36,230 nt of DNA from IMG/VR virus record IMGVR_UViG_3300044522_000924, positions 1-36,230 of that record. One strand, written 5' to 3'. Positions 8,196 through 15,895 of the stretch are shown one piece after another. Both the position numbers and the translations under genes were made by a program. Within the stretch, counting starts at the first letter, position 1. Each line of letters opens with the position of its first letter. The notes under the pieces are model-generated. The model worked only from the letters and a program-made list of their open reading frames with translations. It searched no databases and was not told the DNA's origin. The stretch comes from a virus.

Positions 8196-8623
8196 TGGTG
8201 GGTGAGGCGGTTGTATTCGGCAATGAGGAGGGCGTCGGCATTGATGTGAGTTACCTTGATTGTCGGGAACAGATTTTTGGCGTAATCTCTGGTTACGTTC
8301 TTATTTCCACCAGTTAGGCATCCTAGGGCTTTTTGCCATACTTGGGGGCGTATTACGGTAAATGGGATATAAAAGTCCGTAAGCACCTGTTCTAAACGAC
8401 CAGACCCCCTCCCGAATGTGAATGCCGAAACAACTCCCATCTGCGGTGATGATCGGACAAACTCTAGGGTTGCGATAGGTTCGGCCAGGCAAATGCTATC
8501 CCGCAAGAGGTCGCGTAAGTCGCAGGGGGTTTCGGGCATTTTGTGAACCCATGGGTTACCAGTTGAAGGAATGAAGGCGACTGCGCCATTAATGCCGGGG
8601 TCAATGCCGATGTAGAGTTTCAT
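8192..8623 (-). CDS. RuvC-like Holliday junction resolvase
   Basis: The product is 143 residues from ATG 8623, which overlaps the upstream stop (ATGA); the longer frame from 8710 is in a different gene's territory. RNase H-fold signatures are present: IGIDPGINGAVAF (Asp 8), TLEFVRSSPQMG (Glu 54) and HINADALLIAEY (Asp 130). These give the usual three acidic residues of RuvC nucleases. Phage members resolve branched replication intermediates before packaging. The length is slightly shorter than bacterial RuvC (about 170) but usual for phages. Confidence 0.9.
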   Translation of the reverse strand: MKLYIGIDPGINGAVAFIPSTGNPWVHKMPETPCDLRDLLRDSICLAEPIATLEFVRSSPQMGVVSAFTFGRGSGRLEQVLTDFYIPFTVIRPQVWQKALGCLTGGNKNVTRDYAKNLFPTIKVTHINADALLIAEYNRLTHQ

Positions 8624-8910
8624 AAGTTTTGTTTTTTGATTCTGGTGAGTGATGCGGTGATGGATTTGCGTTGTTGCGCGTTGACTGCAAGAGGTCTGGC
8701 GGTAAGCCAATTTTCAAATTCTGAGTAAGTAGCCACGATGAGCACGGCTCCTCCTTTTCCTGCGTGGGTCAAATAGGGTTGCAGCGCGATGCGTTGCGAT
8801 TCTGTGAGCTGAAAGGGCCGACCGAGTTCGAGCGGGTTGATCTTTGTTACTTCGACGCCGTTGGCGCGTTGGAGTTCCTGCCATGGATGTTTTATTTCTG
8901 GGGCGATCAT
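8620..8910 (-). CDS. Short protein resembling the C-terminal part of an Hjc/RecU-type nuclease
   Basis: The 96-residue product contains GRPFQLTESQRIALQPYLTH followed by AGKGGAVLIVATYSEFENWL. This pattern (beta strand, Q-rich helix, GG, beta strand with aromatic) resembles the second half of archaeal-type Holliday resolvase and RecU folds. The ExK pair might be VEVTK near residue 18, but the N-terminal part of the fold is missing and an in-frame stop lies 13 codons upstream, so it is either a short divergent relative or a remnant. It overlaps the RuvC gene by ATGA. The similarity is judged by eye only. Confidence 0.6.
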   Translation of the reverse strand: MIAPEIKHPWQELQRANGVEVTKINPLELGRPFQLTESQRIALQPYLTHAGKGGAVLIVATYSEFENWLTARPLAVNAQQRKSITASLTRIKKQNL

Positions 8911-8952
8911 AAAGCTGGGACGATGAAAAGCGGACAGACAGTTCTCAGGTTA

Positions 8953-8981
8953 CCCAGGGGGTGGTGCGTAGCACCCCTGGG
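8953..8981. repeat. Strong hairpin in the gap after the helicase gene
   Basis: Outer arms CCCAGG (8953-8958) and CCTGGG (8976-8981) and inner arms GGTGC (8963-8967) and GCACC (8971-8975) pair around a 3-base loop, with a 4-base bulge on one side. No T-run follows on the minus strand, so a classical terminator is unlikely. It lies in a 184-base non-coding gap next to the replication genes. Confidence 0.55.
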
Positions 8982-8999
8982 AACTGACTGGTCGCATCG

Positions 9000-9039
9000 G
9001 TCTTTTCCTTTTTCCCTTACTATAGGGGATGGAAAAGAC
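9000..9039. repeat. Inverted repeat GTCTTTTCC / GGAAAAGAC
   Basis: A perfect 9-base inverted repeat at 9000-9008 and 9031-9039, with a smaller TCCC/GGGG pair inside and an AT-rich centre (TTACTATA). Together with the hairpin at 8953-8981 it makes a structured non-coding block just downstream of the polymerase, primase and helicase genes. A replication origin or an RNA-processing site are both possible. Confidence 0.5.
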
Positions 9040-9094
9040 TCGGTTTTATGGTTTAAGTTGCTGATGTTCATTGAGAAAGTTCTTTCCCTCGGGG

Positions 9095-10258
9095 TTAAAT
9101 GGCCTTCTTGTAAATTAGGGAGTTTTTCAGCCCTTTTTCCTCGGTCACTAACCGGGCCTTTAGGCAATCCTTTTTCAGCTCTGTGAATTTTGAATCCCTC
9201 GCGCAAATATCTTGTTCAGCGGCTGCTTTTTGCCAGTCCCCACTACTCAGACCAGCGGTTGGGAGCAGACGAACTAGTGCGCCTAAGTCGTAAGCCTTCC
9301 CGCCCGCCTTGATGTCGTCCCGCACCTTCCAAATAGGAAAATCGAACTCCACAACACGTGGCTCTGGGCAAGCCATGTTTCGGAGCGTGGCCTCGAAGGT
9401 GTAGAGGTTTTTCTCATCCTTTAGCTTTGAAAGGGTCATGATGCTGTCGGGATCGCGGGCGATGACGCCCGACCCGCTGATGCGGTCGATCTGGGACTTG
9501 CCCGCGGAGTCCCCCTTAGCAAAGTGGGATGCAATGAAGATCGCGGCGTCGAACTTCTCGGCGAAGCGTTCCATGCTCTCAAGCACGGCGGCCATGTCCG
9601 TGGCGCTGTTCTCTTCCTTACCTCCGTAGGATTTATAAAGCGGATCGATGACGATGGCGGCAAGTTTTAGCCCTGGCAACTTGCTGAGGCGTTCTTCTGC
9701 GACCGCACAGATTGTCTCGATGTCGTAGCATTTGCCGCGAAGGTTCCATTCTATAAACGCTGGATAATCCGGCTCTTCTTTACCCTCCTTGTTGATGCGC
9801 TTTTTGTATTCCCCTTTGGCATTAATTAGCCCGAGCGCCTCCATGACATAATTGACCCGGCGCCGGAAGGCCCACGGCTTGAGTTCGAAGTTGATGTAGA
9901 GGACGACGCCTCGGGCGGTTTGGTGGCCGAGGAACGGAGTGCCCGAGGCGATACAGAGGGCCTGCTGAAGCATCCACCAGGTCTTTCCGGCCTTAGACTC
10001 CGCTCCCAGCATTACCTTGTCGCCTTGGTGGACGAGGGCGTTTTTGCGGGGGTCTTGCTTGTCGGTTCCGCCAATCAGGAGCTTAGGCTCGGGAGGGGTT
10101 TCGAGAATATATTTAGGCCCAACAAAGCAGAATGGGGGAAGCGACGTTAAAGCAGGTTCTTGTGGGGTTTCCTTCGGGGCTTCGGGTTTGCTAAATGATT
10201 CCAGCAAGGCCCCCGCCCTGCGTTTACCATCCATGTGGTCGTGTTTTAGTGTTGCCAT
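9095..10258 (-). CDS. RecA-fold replicative helicase (RepA/AAA_25-like)
   Basis: An ATPase of the hexameric RecA-fold type, which would unwind the phage replication fork. The product is 387 residues. Walker A is GAESKAGKT (85-93), Walker B is LAAIVIDPLYK (Asp about 205), and IFIASHFAKGD fits the sensor strand after it. The N-terminal ~60 residues are a Pro/Glu-rich linker. It overlaps the primase-like gene upstream by 13 bases. The pair looks like a split primase-helicase, each part made as a separate protein. No zinc-binding or TOPRIM part is seen in this gene. Confidence 0.88.
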   Translation of the reverse strand: MATLKHDHMDGKRRAGALLESFSKPEAPKETPQEPALTSLPPFCFVGPKYILETPPEPKLLIGGTDKQDPRKNALVHQGDKVMLGAESKAGKTWWMLQQALCIASGTPFLGHQTARGVVLYINFELKPWAFRRRVNYVMEALGLINAKGEYKKRINKEGKEEPDYPAFIEWNLRGKCYDIETICAVAEERLSKLPGLKLAAIVIDPLYKSYGGKEENSATDMAAVLESMERFAEKFDAAIFIASHFAKGDSAGKSQIDRISGSGVIARDPDSIMTLSKLKDEKNLYTFEATLRNMACPEPRVVEFDFPIWKVRDDIKAGGKAYDLGALVRLLPTAGLSSGDWQKAAAEQDICARDSKFTELKKDCLKARLVTEEKGLKNSLIYKKAI

Positions 10259-11085
10259 AAAATAACATGCTGTTTGCGACCATCGCGTTGGCCGGCGGGT
10301 AGTCGGGCGAACTGGCTGCGTAGCCAGAGGCGGTCGTCTGCACCGAGTTTGGTTGCGTGTGAGAAAAAGGTGAAATCAGCGTGGGCATCGCCCGAAGCTT
10401 TCCAGTAGGCGTGGAGGCTTTTGCCTGCGCTATCGACTACGAGCGCCAGTTTGTGGGTGCCTCGGGCCTCGAGGGACCGGATGCGAGCCATCTGTTGAGG
10501 CTTGCCGGCGTGGTCAAACTCCGTGACGAGGTAGGCCCTCTCTCCGGTGTTGCTTTCGGCATGGAAGGACTCAGCGCCATCTTCCTTGCGCGGGCCTGTG
10601 GGGGAGATCATCGGAGACGGCACGAGAAACTGCATGCCGGCGAGTAGCCCGCTCCATTCGGAAAGAGGCTTGGTATCCATGGCAAAGGCAGTTGCCCCAA
10701 TGCAAAGGAGAGGATCGCCAGGGAATAGCGTGCTGAGGAAGTCCTCGGGGGTGCTCTCTGGGTAAGGTGGGTAAGGGACAGCTACGGGGTAGGCGTCCAC
10801 CTCCGCGATGAGTTCCGCCACGGGCTGCGGGAAGCGAAGGCCTTGTGGCTTGACTTCCCCGGAGTATGCACAAGCCACGGCGGAACGGATTTCTCGTTCG
10901 GGGGCCTTGCGAGCCATCTTCCCCGATGCGTAGTGTTTGCAAAGAAGATCGGCCTGTTCGGGTGTGAGGCCCGCCTCCTTCGAGAGAATGGCAATCTTAA
11001 AAATGGCCTTGTGGAGGGACATCTCGGCGGCATCCTTTTTGCGGAGCCATGCCTTGAGCTTTGAGAGGGGGTCGTTATTTCCCAT
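10246..11085 (-). CDS. Primase-like protein (archaeo-eukaryotic primase type, tentative)
   Basis: The product is 279 residues from ATG 11085 (MGNNDPLSKLKAWLRKKDAA), which overlaps the polymerase end by 11 bases; the longer frame to 11283 lies inside the polymerase gene. Residues ~10-75 resemble a helical primase-associated domain. The C-terminal half has LALVVDSAGKSLHAYWK (about 220-236) and FARLPAGQRDGRKQHVILW (about 258-277). The S-GKSLHxx and RLPxGxRxDGRxQ pattern is typical of phage AEP-like primases beside RepA-type helicases. I cannot place all the metal-binding acidic residues with certainty, so the function is probable but not proven. Confidence 0.68.
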   Translation of the reverse strand: MGNNDPLSKLKAWLRKKDAAEMSLHKAIFKIAILSKEAGLTPEQADLLCKHYASGKMARKAPEREIRSAVACAYSGEVKPQGLRFPQPVAELIAEVDAYPVAVPYPPYPESTPEDFLSTLFPGDPLLCIGATAFAMDTKPLSEWSGLLAGMQFLVPSPMISPTGPRKEDGAESFHAESNTGERAYLVTEFDHAGKPQQMARIRSLEARGTHKLALVVDSAGKSLHAYWKASGDAHADFTFFSHATKLGADDRLWLRSQFARLPAGQRDGRKQHVILWQH

Positions 11086-12790
11086 AAACCTCCATGAGAT
11101 GAGCCTCGCATTCGACGGGCAGGGTTGGCATCCACACCGGCGGGGTGGACATGATTCGGCGGATCTCCTCGATGGCTGCGGGGGCGGTATCGGTGGGCAC
11201 TTCTGCCACGATCTCATCGTGGACGTGGAGCACGACAGGGAAGCCTGCCGCTTCGATCTGGAGGACCATGCCCGCCATGACATCGCGGGCAGTGGCTTGG
11301 ATGAGGTTTTCCACGAGCTTGCCGCCGTAGAATTTCGTCAACGGCTTGCCCTTGACCGCGGAGGCTTGGCCGTCTTTTGGGTTGTAGTATCTCATCGCCC
11401 GTTTGGCGCGGGTCTCAGCCACCCATACCTTGCCCTTTGCTTGGCGGAAGGCCCTTTGCATCCTTTCCCATAGGCTTGTGATCTTGGGGTTTGTGGCACG
11501 GAACTCGGCCACGATGCGTTCAGAATCTTCGGCGGATATATCAAGTCCTGCCATGATCTTTGCCACGGTCACGAACTTCTGAGCCCCGCAAGAGTAGCCG
11601 AGGCCAAGGGTGCGAGCTTTAGCCAGGGCGCGGATATCTTTGTCCACTTCCTTGAGGGGTCGGGGATCGGTGTATCCCATCGTTGCCCTGGCGTGGGCTT
11701 CGTAGAGATCAGCGCCTGAGCGTAGGAAGGTCAGCATGTCTTCATCGCCAGAGAGGACAGCCATGCAGCGGGGCTCGATCTGGGAAAGGTCGGAGACCAC
11801 GAAGACATTCCCCGGCGCCGGCACGAGGAGCGCCCGAAGGTCGATTCCTCCCTCGGTATCCTTCGAGTTGAGATTCTGAAGGTTTAGCCCATCGGCTCCG
11901 CTCCACCTTCCGGTGATGGCTGCGCCGTAGTAGCGCAAGCCGTAGTGGAGGCGATTGGAGCCTGAGCGAGTGAGCATGGCCCCGATGACTTCACGGGTCC
12001 GATTGAGCCGACGCCAGCGGTTAAGCCCCCGCACCCAAGGCACTCGGGACTCGTGGGCATCTAGCCACGACTGCCAGAGCGGGTTTTTGTCCGCCGTAGT
12101 CGTAGGGCGAGGGAGGCCTAGCCGGTCACATTCGAGGAAGAGCTCATTACGGGAGGTCGGAGGGAGCCCGCGGATGACCCAAGGAATGGTCTGCTCCGTC
12201 TCAGCGAGTTGCGCGCCGAGAGAAGACACGGCGGACTTAGCGGCCTCGGTATCAAATCCGATCCCCCGGCTTCCCATCAATCGGGTATGACGAGAGAGCG
12301 CCCTTTCCCATTCCGGCCACCGGACAGAGAACTTTTGCCAGAGGCGAAGGCATAGGCGAACGTCCTCGAGGGCGTAGGCATCAAGCTCGTCTGATGTCGG
12401 GGTGAATAAGTCCCCCACGCCGGCACGCTCCCGCACCGACTTGTCCACCAAGATATCAAGCGCCTCCTTGCACGCTCCCTTGAGGTCGCGGGGGTATTGT
12501 AGATATGCCATGAGGTCCGCTGTGCAGTCCCACACTTTTGCGGGTTCCACTCGGAGCGCACGGCAAACGGAAGAGTCGAAGGCGGCATTATGCGATATCC
12601 AGCGAGAGTATCCCCTAGCCTTTTCCCAAGGAGCCTGGGCAGGATGCCCCACCCATTCCCACCCATCCGAACCACAAAACGCTACCAGATAGGCATTGAA
12701 TCGCGGGTCGTTGCAGTAGGCCCAAGCTCCCAGATCGGCCACGGAGTAGTCGCGGGAATAGTCTGTCTCGAAATCGACGGCGAGGGTCAT
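11075..12790 (-). CDS. DNA polymerase, family A, with 3'-5' exonuclease
   Basis: The phage replicative polymerase, 571 residues. The start is ATG 12790: it overlaps the HNH stop (ATGA) and has GGAGG five bases upstream, while the longer frame to 12835 adds only a non-family leader. The exonuclease is DEDDy type: AVDFET (Asp 6, Glu 8), NAAFDSS (Asp 72) and YALED (Tyr 139, Asp 143). Polymerase motifs are TGRWSGADGLNLQNL (about 294-308), motif A VVSDLSQIEPR (Asp 334), motif B KARTLGLGYSCG (about 391-402) and motif C HVHDE (524-526). It lacks the large spacer domains of host Pol I, as is usual for phage enzymes. Confidence 0.96.
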   Translation of the reverse strand: MTLAVDFETDYSRDYSVADLGAWAYCNDPRFNAYLVAFCGSDGWEWVGHPAQAPWEKARGYSRWISHNAAFDSSVCRALRVEPAKVWDCTADLMAYLQYPRDLKGACKEALDILVDKSVRERAGVGDLFTPTSDELDAYALEDVRLCLRLWQKFSVRWPEWERALSRHTRLMGSRGIGFDTEAAKSAVSSLGAQLAETEQTIPWVIRGLPPTSRNELFLECDRLGLPRPTTTADKNPLWQSWLDAHESRVPWVRGLNRWRRLNRTREVIGAMLTRSGSNRLHYGLRYYGAAITGRWSGADGLNLQNLNSKDTEGGIDLRALLVPAPGNVFVVSDLSQIEPRCMAVLSGDEDMLTFLRSGADLYEAHARATMGYTDPRPLKEVDKDIRALAKARTLGLGYSCGAQKFVTVAKIMAGLDISAEDSERIVAEFRATNPKITSLWERMQRAFRQAKGKVWVAETRAKRAMRYYNPKDGQASAVKGKPLTKFYGGKLVENLIQATARDVMAGMVLQIEAAGFPVVLHVHDEIVAEVPTDTAPAAIEEIRRIMSTPPVWMPTLPVECEAHLMEVYGK

Positions 12791-13323
12791 TCCGGCCTCC
12801 CAAAAGTGTGAAGTTTGGAGTGACAGGGAGAGCAAAGCGCCACTAATTGAAACAGAAGTTCATCCCCAACATTGGCATATGTGAGATGATGAACCTCGGT
12901 GGCGGCCCTATCCCCACAACCTTCGCAAAGATTATTCGCCCTGCTTAATACTTTTGCGCGTTTATTTTTCCACTCATTAGTCCCAAGGTATAAATGATAT
13001 TTCTTTTTCTCACTTTGTCTGATTGATTCTAAAACCCGCTCCCTTGTTTCCCTCCAAGCAGTAATTAGCGAGTCTTTCCAAACTCCAACATACGGCGTTT
13101 GAATATCTTGTTTTTTCCAGACCTTAATCGACTTCCCGCAAATCTGGCACTGTTCCACATAAGTCTTTGCCCCGTTTGCAAGAATTCGTTGGGCAATACC
13201 ACCAGATTTGCAATCGTGCGCCCATTCCTCCCAAGCAAAACTTTGCGGGTCGTTACTAAGCAGCCACTCTTCCAGAGGGGTCATCTCAGCGTCTTCAAAC
13301 GGCTTAAGCGGCAGAAGTTTCAT
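12787..13323 (-). CDS. HNH endonuclease
   Basis: The 178-residue product has a zinc-supported HNH domain at the C-terminus: LCEGCG (Cys 133, 136), EVHHLTY (His 145, 146), then LCSPCHSKLH (Cys 164, 167; His 168, 172). An extra CQICG near residue 59 makes a possible zinc knuckle with a distal partner. The gene is AT-richer than the polymerase and nuclease genes around it, which suggests later acquisition. It may be a free-standing homing endonuclease beside the polymerase. It is nevertheless tightly coupled to both neighbours by ATGA overlaps. No intron or intein was seen in the polymerase. Confidence 0.9.
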   Translation of the reverse strand: MKLLPLKPFEDAEMTPLEEWLLSNDPQSFAWEEWAHDCKSGGIAQRILANGAKTYVEQCQICGKSIKVWKKQDIQTPYVGVWKDSLITAWRETRERVLESIRQSEKKKYHLYLGTNEWKNKRAKVLSRANNLCEGCGDRAATEVHHLTYANVGDELLFQLVALCSPCHSKLHTFGRPE

Positions 13324-13502
13324 TTACACCCCTCCTTAAAAAGATCCGCCATGGCGCATTCATCCCCCTCGGCAGCGAGGGCTTCGAGTTGTTCACAGCG
13401 ACCGTGTTCTGGGCATCCGCAGGACGGGCAGAGGAGTTCGCCAAACCGGATAGGCCATTGGCGGTGGTGGGCTTTGTTGCCGCACTCTTTGCAGGTCATC
13501 AT
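13320..13502 (-). CDS. Small zinc-ribbon protein
   Basis: The 60-residue product contains CKECG (residues 4-8) and CPSCGCPEHGRC (residues 25-36), giving a CxxC...CxxC zinc ribbon. The remainder is acidic and helical. It begins at ATG 13502 overlapping the nuclease stop and ends overlapping the HNH start, so it belongs to one translational string. A DNA- or protein-binding accessory in replication is possible, but the function is not recognised. Confidence 0.75.
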   Translation of the reverse strand: MMTCKECGNKAHHRQWPIRFGELLCPSCGCPEHGRCEQLEALAAEGDECAMADLFKEGCK

Positions 13503-14305
13503 AGCGCGATCCTCCTTGGGTCAAACCCCTTGGTTTTGCGCCAGAGCACGCAGGCGGCTTTGAATGCCTCCCACTCTCCTGGTAGATCGTCATGCTTGCA
13601 GACCTCCATGCGCCCCGGCTCCGTGGTGGAGATGAAGATGTTGGCCGCGGTGACCTTATCGAGCATCGCCTCGCCCCATTGCGCCACCGCATAGGCGGCG
13701 AGCTGCATGCCTTGGCCATCGTAGGTGGTGACCTTTTCGCCCTCCTTGGTCTTCCGGGTCTTGTAATCGAGAATTACGAGCTGGCCTTTTTTACCCTTGG
13801 CGAGCACATCGCATCGTCCTGCATAGCCTTCGCCAGCATTCACGAGTGTGATCTCTCGGTGGGTGAAGGTCAGCCCCTTCTCAGCCTTCCACGCAAGAGT
13901 CGGCTGGACATACGGCAAAAGCTCTTCATCGGGATTTTCCCCTTCGAAGATTTTCTCAAGGGCGTCATGGATACGCGACCCGAAATCCGCGGCATCCACC
14001 ACCTGGTCGAATGCGGATTCAATGATGCGGTCCGTGAAATACTCCTCGCTTTCCTTGCCATCCGGCGGGGTCTTGAATGCGGCCTTTGCGACTTGCTGGA
14101 GCTTCCACTTATCGAGCCCCGGCTTGGCGATGATGCTTAGGATGTTGGTGACCGAGGGAAAAAGCCCCATCTTGCGAGCATCGGCAACCGTTGCGTTGCG
14201 TAGCTCCCCGCCCTTTGCTTTAGGAACTTGGTGACAGGCTGCACCTTCCAGTGTATACCAATGCGAGCCTTGAGACTTCTGTTTTGTGTCAGATAAAATA
14301 GCCAT
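13499..14305 (-). CDS. PD-(D/E)XK nuclease, RecB/Cas4-like
   Basis: The 268-residue product has the RecB-family nuclease core: GSRIHDALE (His 113), GRCDVLA (Asp 166), VILDYKTRK (Asp 180, Lys 182) and QLAAYA (about 201-206). This order (H, D, DxK, QxxxY) marks the exonuclease class used in phage recombination. The partner is probably the ssDNA-binding protein encoded just upstream (14367-14918). No RecT/Beta annealing protein was recognised. The N-terminal ~90 residues hold a SVTNILSIIAKPG segment, also seen at the start of this class. Confidence 0.9.
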   Translation of the reverse strand: MAILSDTKQKSQGSHWYTLEGAACHQVPKAKGGELRNATVADARKMGLFPSVTNILSIIAKPGLDKWKLQQVAKAAFKTPPDGKESEEYFTDRIIESAFDQVVDAADFGSRIHDALEKIFEGENPDEELLPYVQPTLAWKAEKGLTFTHREITLVNAGEGYAGRCDVLAKGKKGQLVILDYKTRKTKEGEKVTTYDGQGMQLAAYAVAQWGEAMLDKVTAANIFISTTEPGRMEVCKHDDLPGEWEAFKAACVLWRKTKGFDPRRIAL

Positions 14306-14366
14306 AGAATGGATTGAGAGGTTAGGGAGCCGGCGGACGCGCTAACGTCCCCCGGCCCCCGATTCA

Positions 14367-14918
14367 TCAGAACGGCATGCCTGCGTCCTCGTCTTCGGTC
14401 TCTTCGACGTGGCTAGGCTTGACTGGGGAGGCCTTGTCAGGATCGAGTAACCCAGCAAAGGCTGAGAGCTTGGGGTTTTTCCCAGCCATCTCCTCCATCA
14501 CTGGGGAAAGTGCGCCCAGGGTGGCGTAGAATTTTCCCGCCGTGCGCTTGCTTTCCATATGGGTCACGGTGATCTGAGCGCCGGAGCCGATAAGCTCGCA
14601 ATAATCCCAGCCGTATTTCGGAGCTTCCCCCGTTAGGCTTTGGAGGAACTTGTAGAGGCTTGACTTCTCATGCCCGGAGATTTTCATGTCGCGGGTCTTT
14701 ACGAGGTAGTATTTGCCATCTTTGCCCTTGAACCCAAAGACAAAGACGGTGAGATCCACCTTTTCTGTCACGGAGGGGTCTTCGAACTTCGGGCGTTCCA
14801 CGCCAAAGGTGTCGACGATGTCAACGATGGTAGCGAGATACGTGCCCTTGGGGGCGAGTTCGGTGATGTTGGGGCCGAAGCCCCCGCCTGTTGTTACTGG
14901 TGCAGTTAGTTGTGCCAT
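14367..14918 (-). CDS. Single-stranded DNA-binding-like protein
   Basis: The 183-residue product reads as an OB-fold protein: strands around GTYLATIVDIVDTFG (26-40), KVDLTVFVFGFKGKDGKYYL (53-72) and AQITVTHMESKRTAGKFYA (about 112-130). It ends in an acidic tail with a hydrophobic tip (DEDAGMPF), like the protein-binding tip of SSB. This suits replication-fork coating and recruitment of the nuclease encoded next. The identification rests on fold pattern and tail, not on a close known relative, so a recombination single-strand annealing role is also possible. Confidence 0.75.
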   Translation of the reverse strand: MAQLTAPVTTGGGFGPNITELAPKGTYLATIVDIVDTFGVERPKFEDPSVTEKVDLTVFVFGFKGKDGKYYLVKTRDMKISGHEKSSLYKFLQSLTGEAPKYGWDYCELIGSGAQITVTHMESKRTAGKFYATLGALSPVMEEMAGKNPKLSAFAGLLDPDKASPVKPSHVEETEDEDAGMPF

Positions 14919-15053
14919 ATTATTTATTTTGTTTTGTGCGCGGCTTTTGGTTGTCCCCCGCCTCGGTCGCCGCAGTCCGTGGCAGGGGTTGTTGGTCCGC
15001 GTTTTTTGGGATGCGCGGCCCCCCTTGATCCCCTGCTTATTCAGCGAGGTAAT

Positions 15054-15191
15054 TTATTCTTGGTCCTCCTCGAATCGGCGGCGGCGTTCGCGGCGGATTC
15101 GCTCGCGCTCACATTCGATGCCGAGTTGAAAAGTGGTGTAGAGCGACATCATGATTAGGCAGGCCGATACGATTGCGGTGGTGTCGCTCAT
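15054..15191 (-). CDS. Small membrane protein, 45 residues
   Basis: This short gene starts at ATG 15191, overlapping the upstream stop (ATGA), and ends with TAA at 15054. Residues 4-24 are hydrophobic (TAIVSACLIMMSLYTTFQLG) and could span the membrane. The rest is strongly charged (ECERERIRRERRRRFEEDQE). The coupled start makes it a likely real gene. No family was recognised. It is followed by 135 non-coding bases before the SSB-like gene, with a weak GC-rich hairpin but no clear promoter. Confidence 0.62.
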   Translation of the reverse strand: MSDTTAIVSACLIMMSLYTTFQLGIECERERIRRERRRRFEEDQE

Positions 15192-15400
15192 TGTCCGGCC
15201 CTTCTGTTGAGGAGTTGGTATAGTCCGTTCCGCTGACGCTCAAGGCGCCGGCTGGTCTCGCGGAGCGGGATACCGAATGTTGAGCCGCTGGCTTTCACGG
15301 CGGCTTCGGTCTCAGGTGTCTCGGTGGTCCAGTCGCACTCGGGGAGGGCTTCGGCGCGGTCGCGGTTGGCCTCAATCTCGCTCCAGTTTGGCGTGCTCAT
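15188..15400 (-). CDS. Hypothetical protein, 70 residues
   Basis: The start ATG 15400 overlaps the upstream stop (ATGA) and gives MSTPNWSEIEANRDRAEALP. An in-frame extension to 15481 exists but lies inside the upstream gene. The C-terminus is a basic helix (LRETSRRLERQRNGLYQLLN). The family was not recognised. It is part of the early string of small genes. Confidence 0.68.
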   Translation of the reverse strand: MSTPNWSEIEANRDRAEALPECDWTTETPETEAAVKASGSTFGIPLRETSRRLERQRNGLYQLLNRRAGQ

Positions 15401-15594
15401 TCCTCGTCCTCCGGTGGGAGTGGAAACTCGGCCCAGTGCATGACGGGAACATTGACCGATGCTCCGCAGCAGAATCGCCATCCGCTCTCGTCAATGAATC
15501 CGGTTTCGACTTGGCCGTCTCCGTGGTGCATGAGAACGGTCTGATCTGCGTCCGGTGGAGTCGCTGCCGGATTCCAAGTAATCGTGACGCTCAT
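15397..15594 (-). CDS. Small DUF551-like protein, 65 residues
   Basis: Start ATG 15594 is chosen because GGAGG lies seven bases upstream and the preceding small gene stops there (ATGA). The sequence WNPAATPPDADQTVLMHHGD, then GWRFCCGASVNVPVMHWAEF, resembles small phage/prophage proteins of the DUF551 type (W-x-P near the start, VL strand, HW-x-xP near the end). Function is unknown. The longer frame to 15801 runs through two other genes and is rejected. Confidence 0.72.
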   Translation of the reverse strand: MSVTITWNPAATPPDADQTVLMHHGDGQVETGFIDESGWRFCCGASVNVPVMHWAEFPLPPEDEE

Positions 15595-15710
15595 CGGGCG
15601 ATCCTCCAGGCGAAGATTGACAGCGAGAGAATTGGCACGGTCATGGTGAGAAAATCCAGAAAATAGCCGAGAGAGCGGCAGACGGCGGAGGGGTCGTGGA
15701 GGTCGATCAT
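15591..15710 (-). CDS. Very small membrane protein, 39 residues
   Basis: ATG 15710 overlaps the stop of the HTH gene and TGA at 15591 overlaps the next start, so the frame is coupled at both ends. Residues 15-36 (LGYFLDFLTMTVPILSLSIF) form one hydrophobic segment followed by AWRIAR, which fits a single-pass membrane peptide. No family was recognised. The exact tiling between two supported genes is the main argument that it is translated. Confidence 0.55.
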   Translation of the reverse strand: MIDLHDPSAVCRSLGYFLDFLTMTVPILSLSIFAWRIAR

Positions 15711-15895
15711 TTTGCCCTCCCGATTGCGCGGCTGAGGTCGTTTCCGTCGAGCTTGAGAGCCTTGGTGACTTCGGCTTCGTCAAACCTCCACCATCTTCCA
15801 ACTTTAAAAGCCGGTATGCGGCTTTTTCTAGCCCATTCCTCGATGGTGTATTTTGCCACTCCGAGGCGAGCGGCCATGGCGGTTGAGTCGATCAT
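15707..15895 (-). CDS. Excisionase-like / MerR-type HTH protein, 62 residues
   Basis: The sequence STAMAARLGVAKYTIEEWAR followed by RIPAFKVGRWWRF is the classic DNA-binding pattern of the helix-turn-helix_17 (excisionase) family, in which the wing (KVGRWWRF) follows the recognition helix. The size is typical for Xis. It is the second gene of the early operon behind the RHH regulator, and overlaps it by ATGA, so both would be made together. It could bind near attP to favour excision, or act as a Cro-like regulator. The assignment to the fold is strong, the role is inferred. Confidence 0.85.
   Translation of the reverse strand: MIDSTAMAARLGVAKYTIEEWARKSRIPAFKVGRWWRFDEAEVTKALKLDGNDLSRAIGRAK

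Noticed and set aside
8907-9206. Minus-strand 99-residue frame over the helicase end and hairpin gap
   Set aside because: It overlaps the end of the helicase, has a biased composition and runs through strong hairpins; non-coding is more likely.
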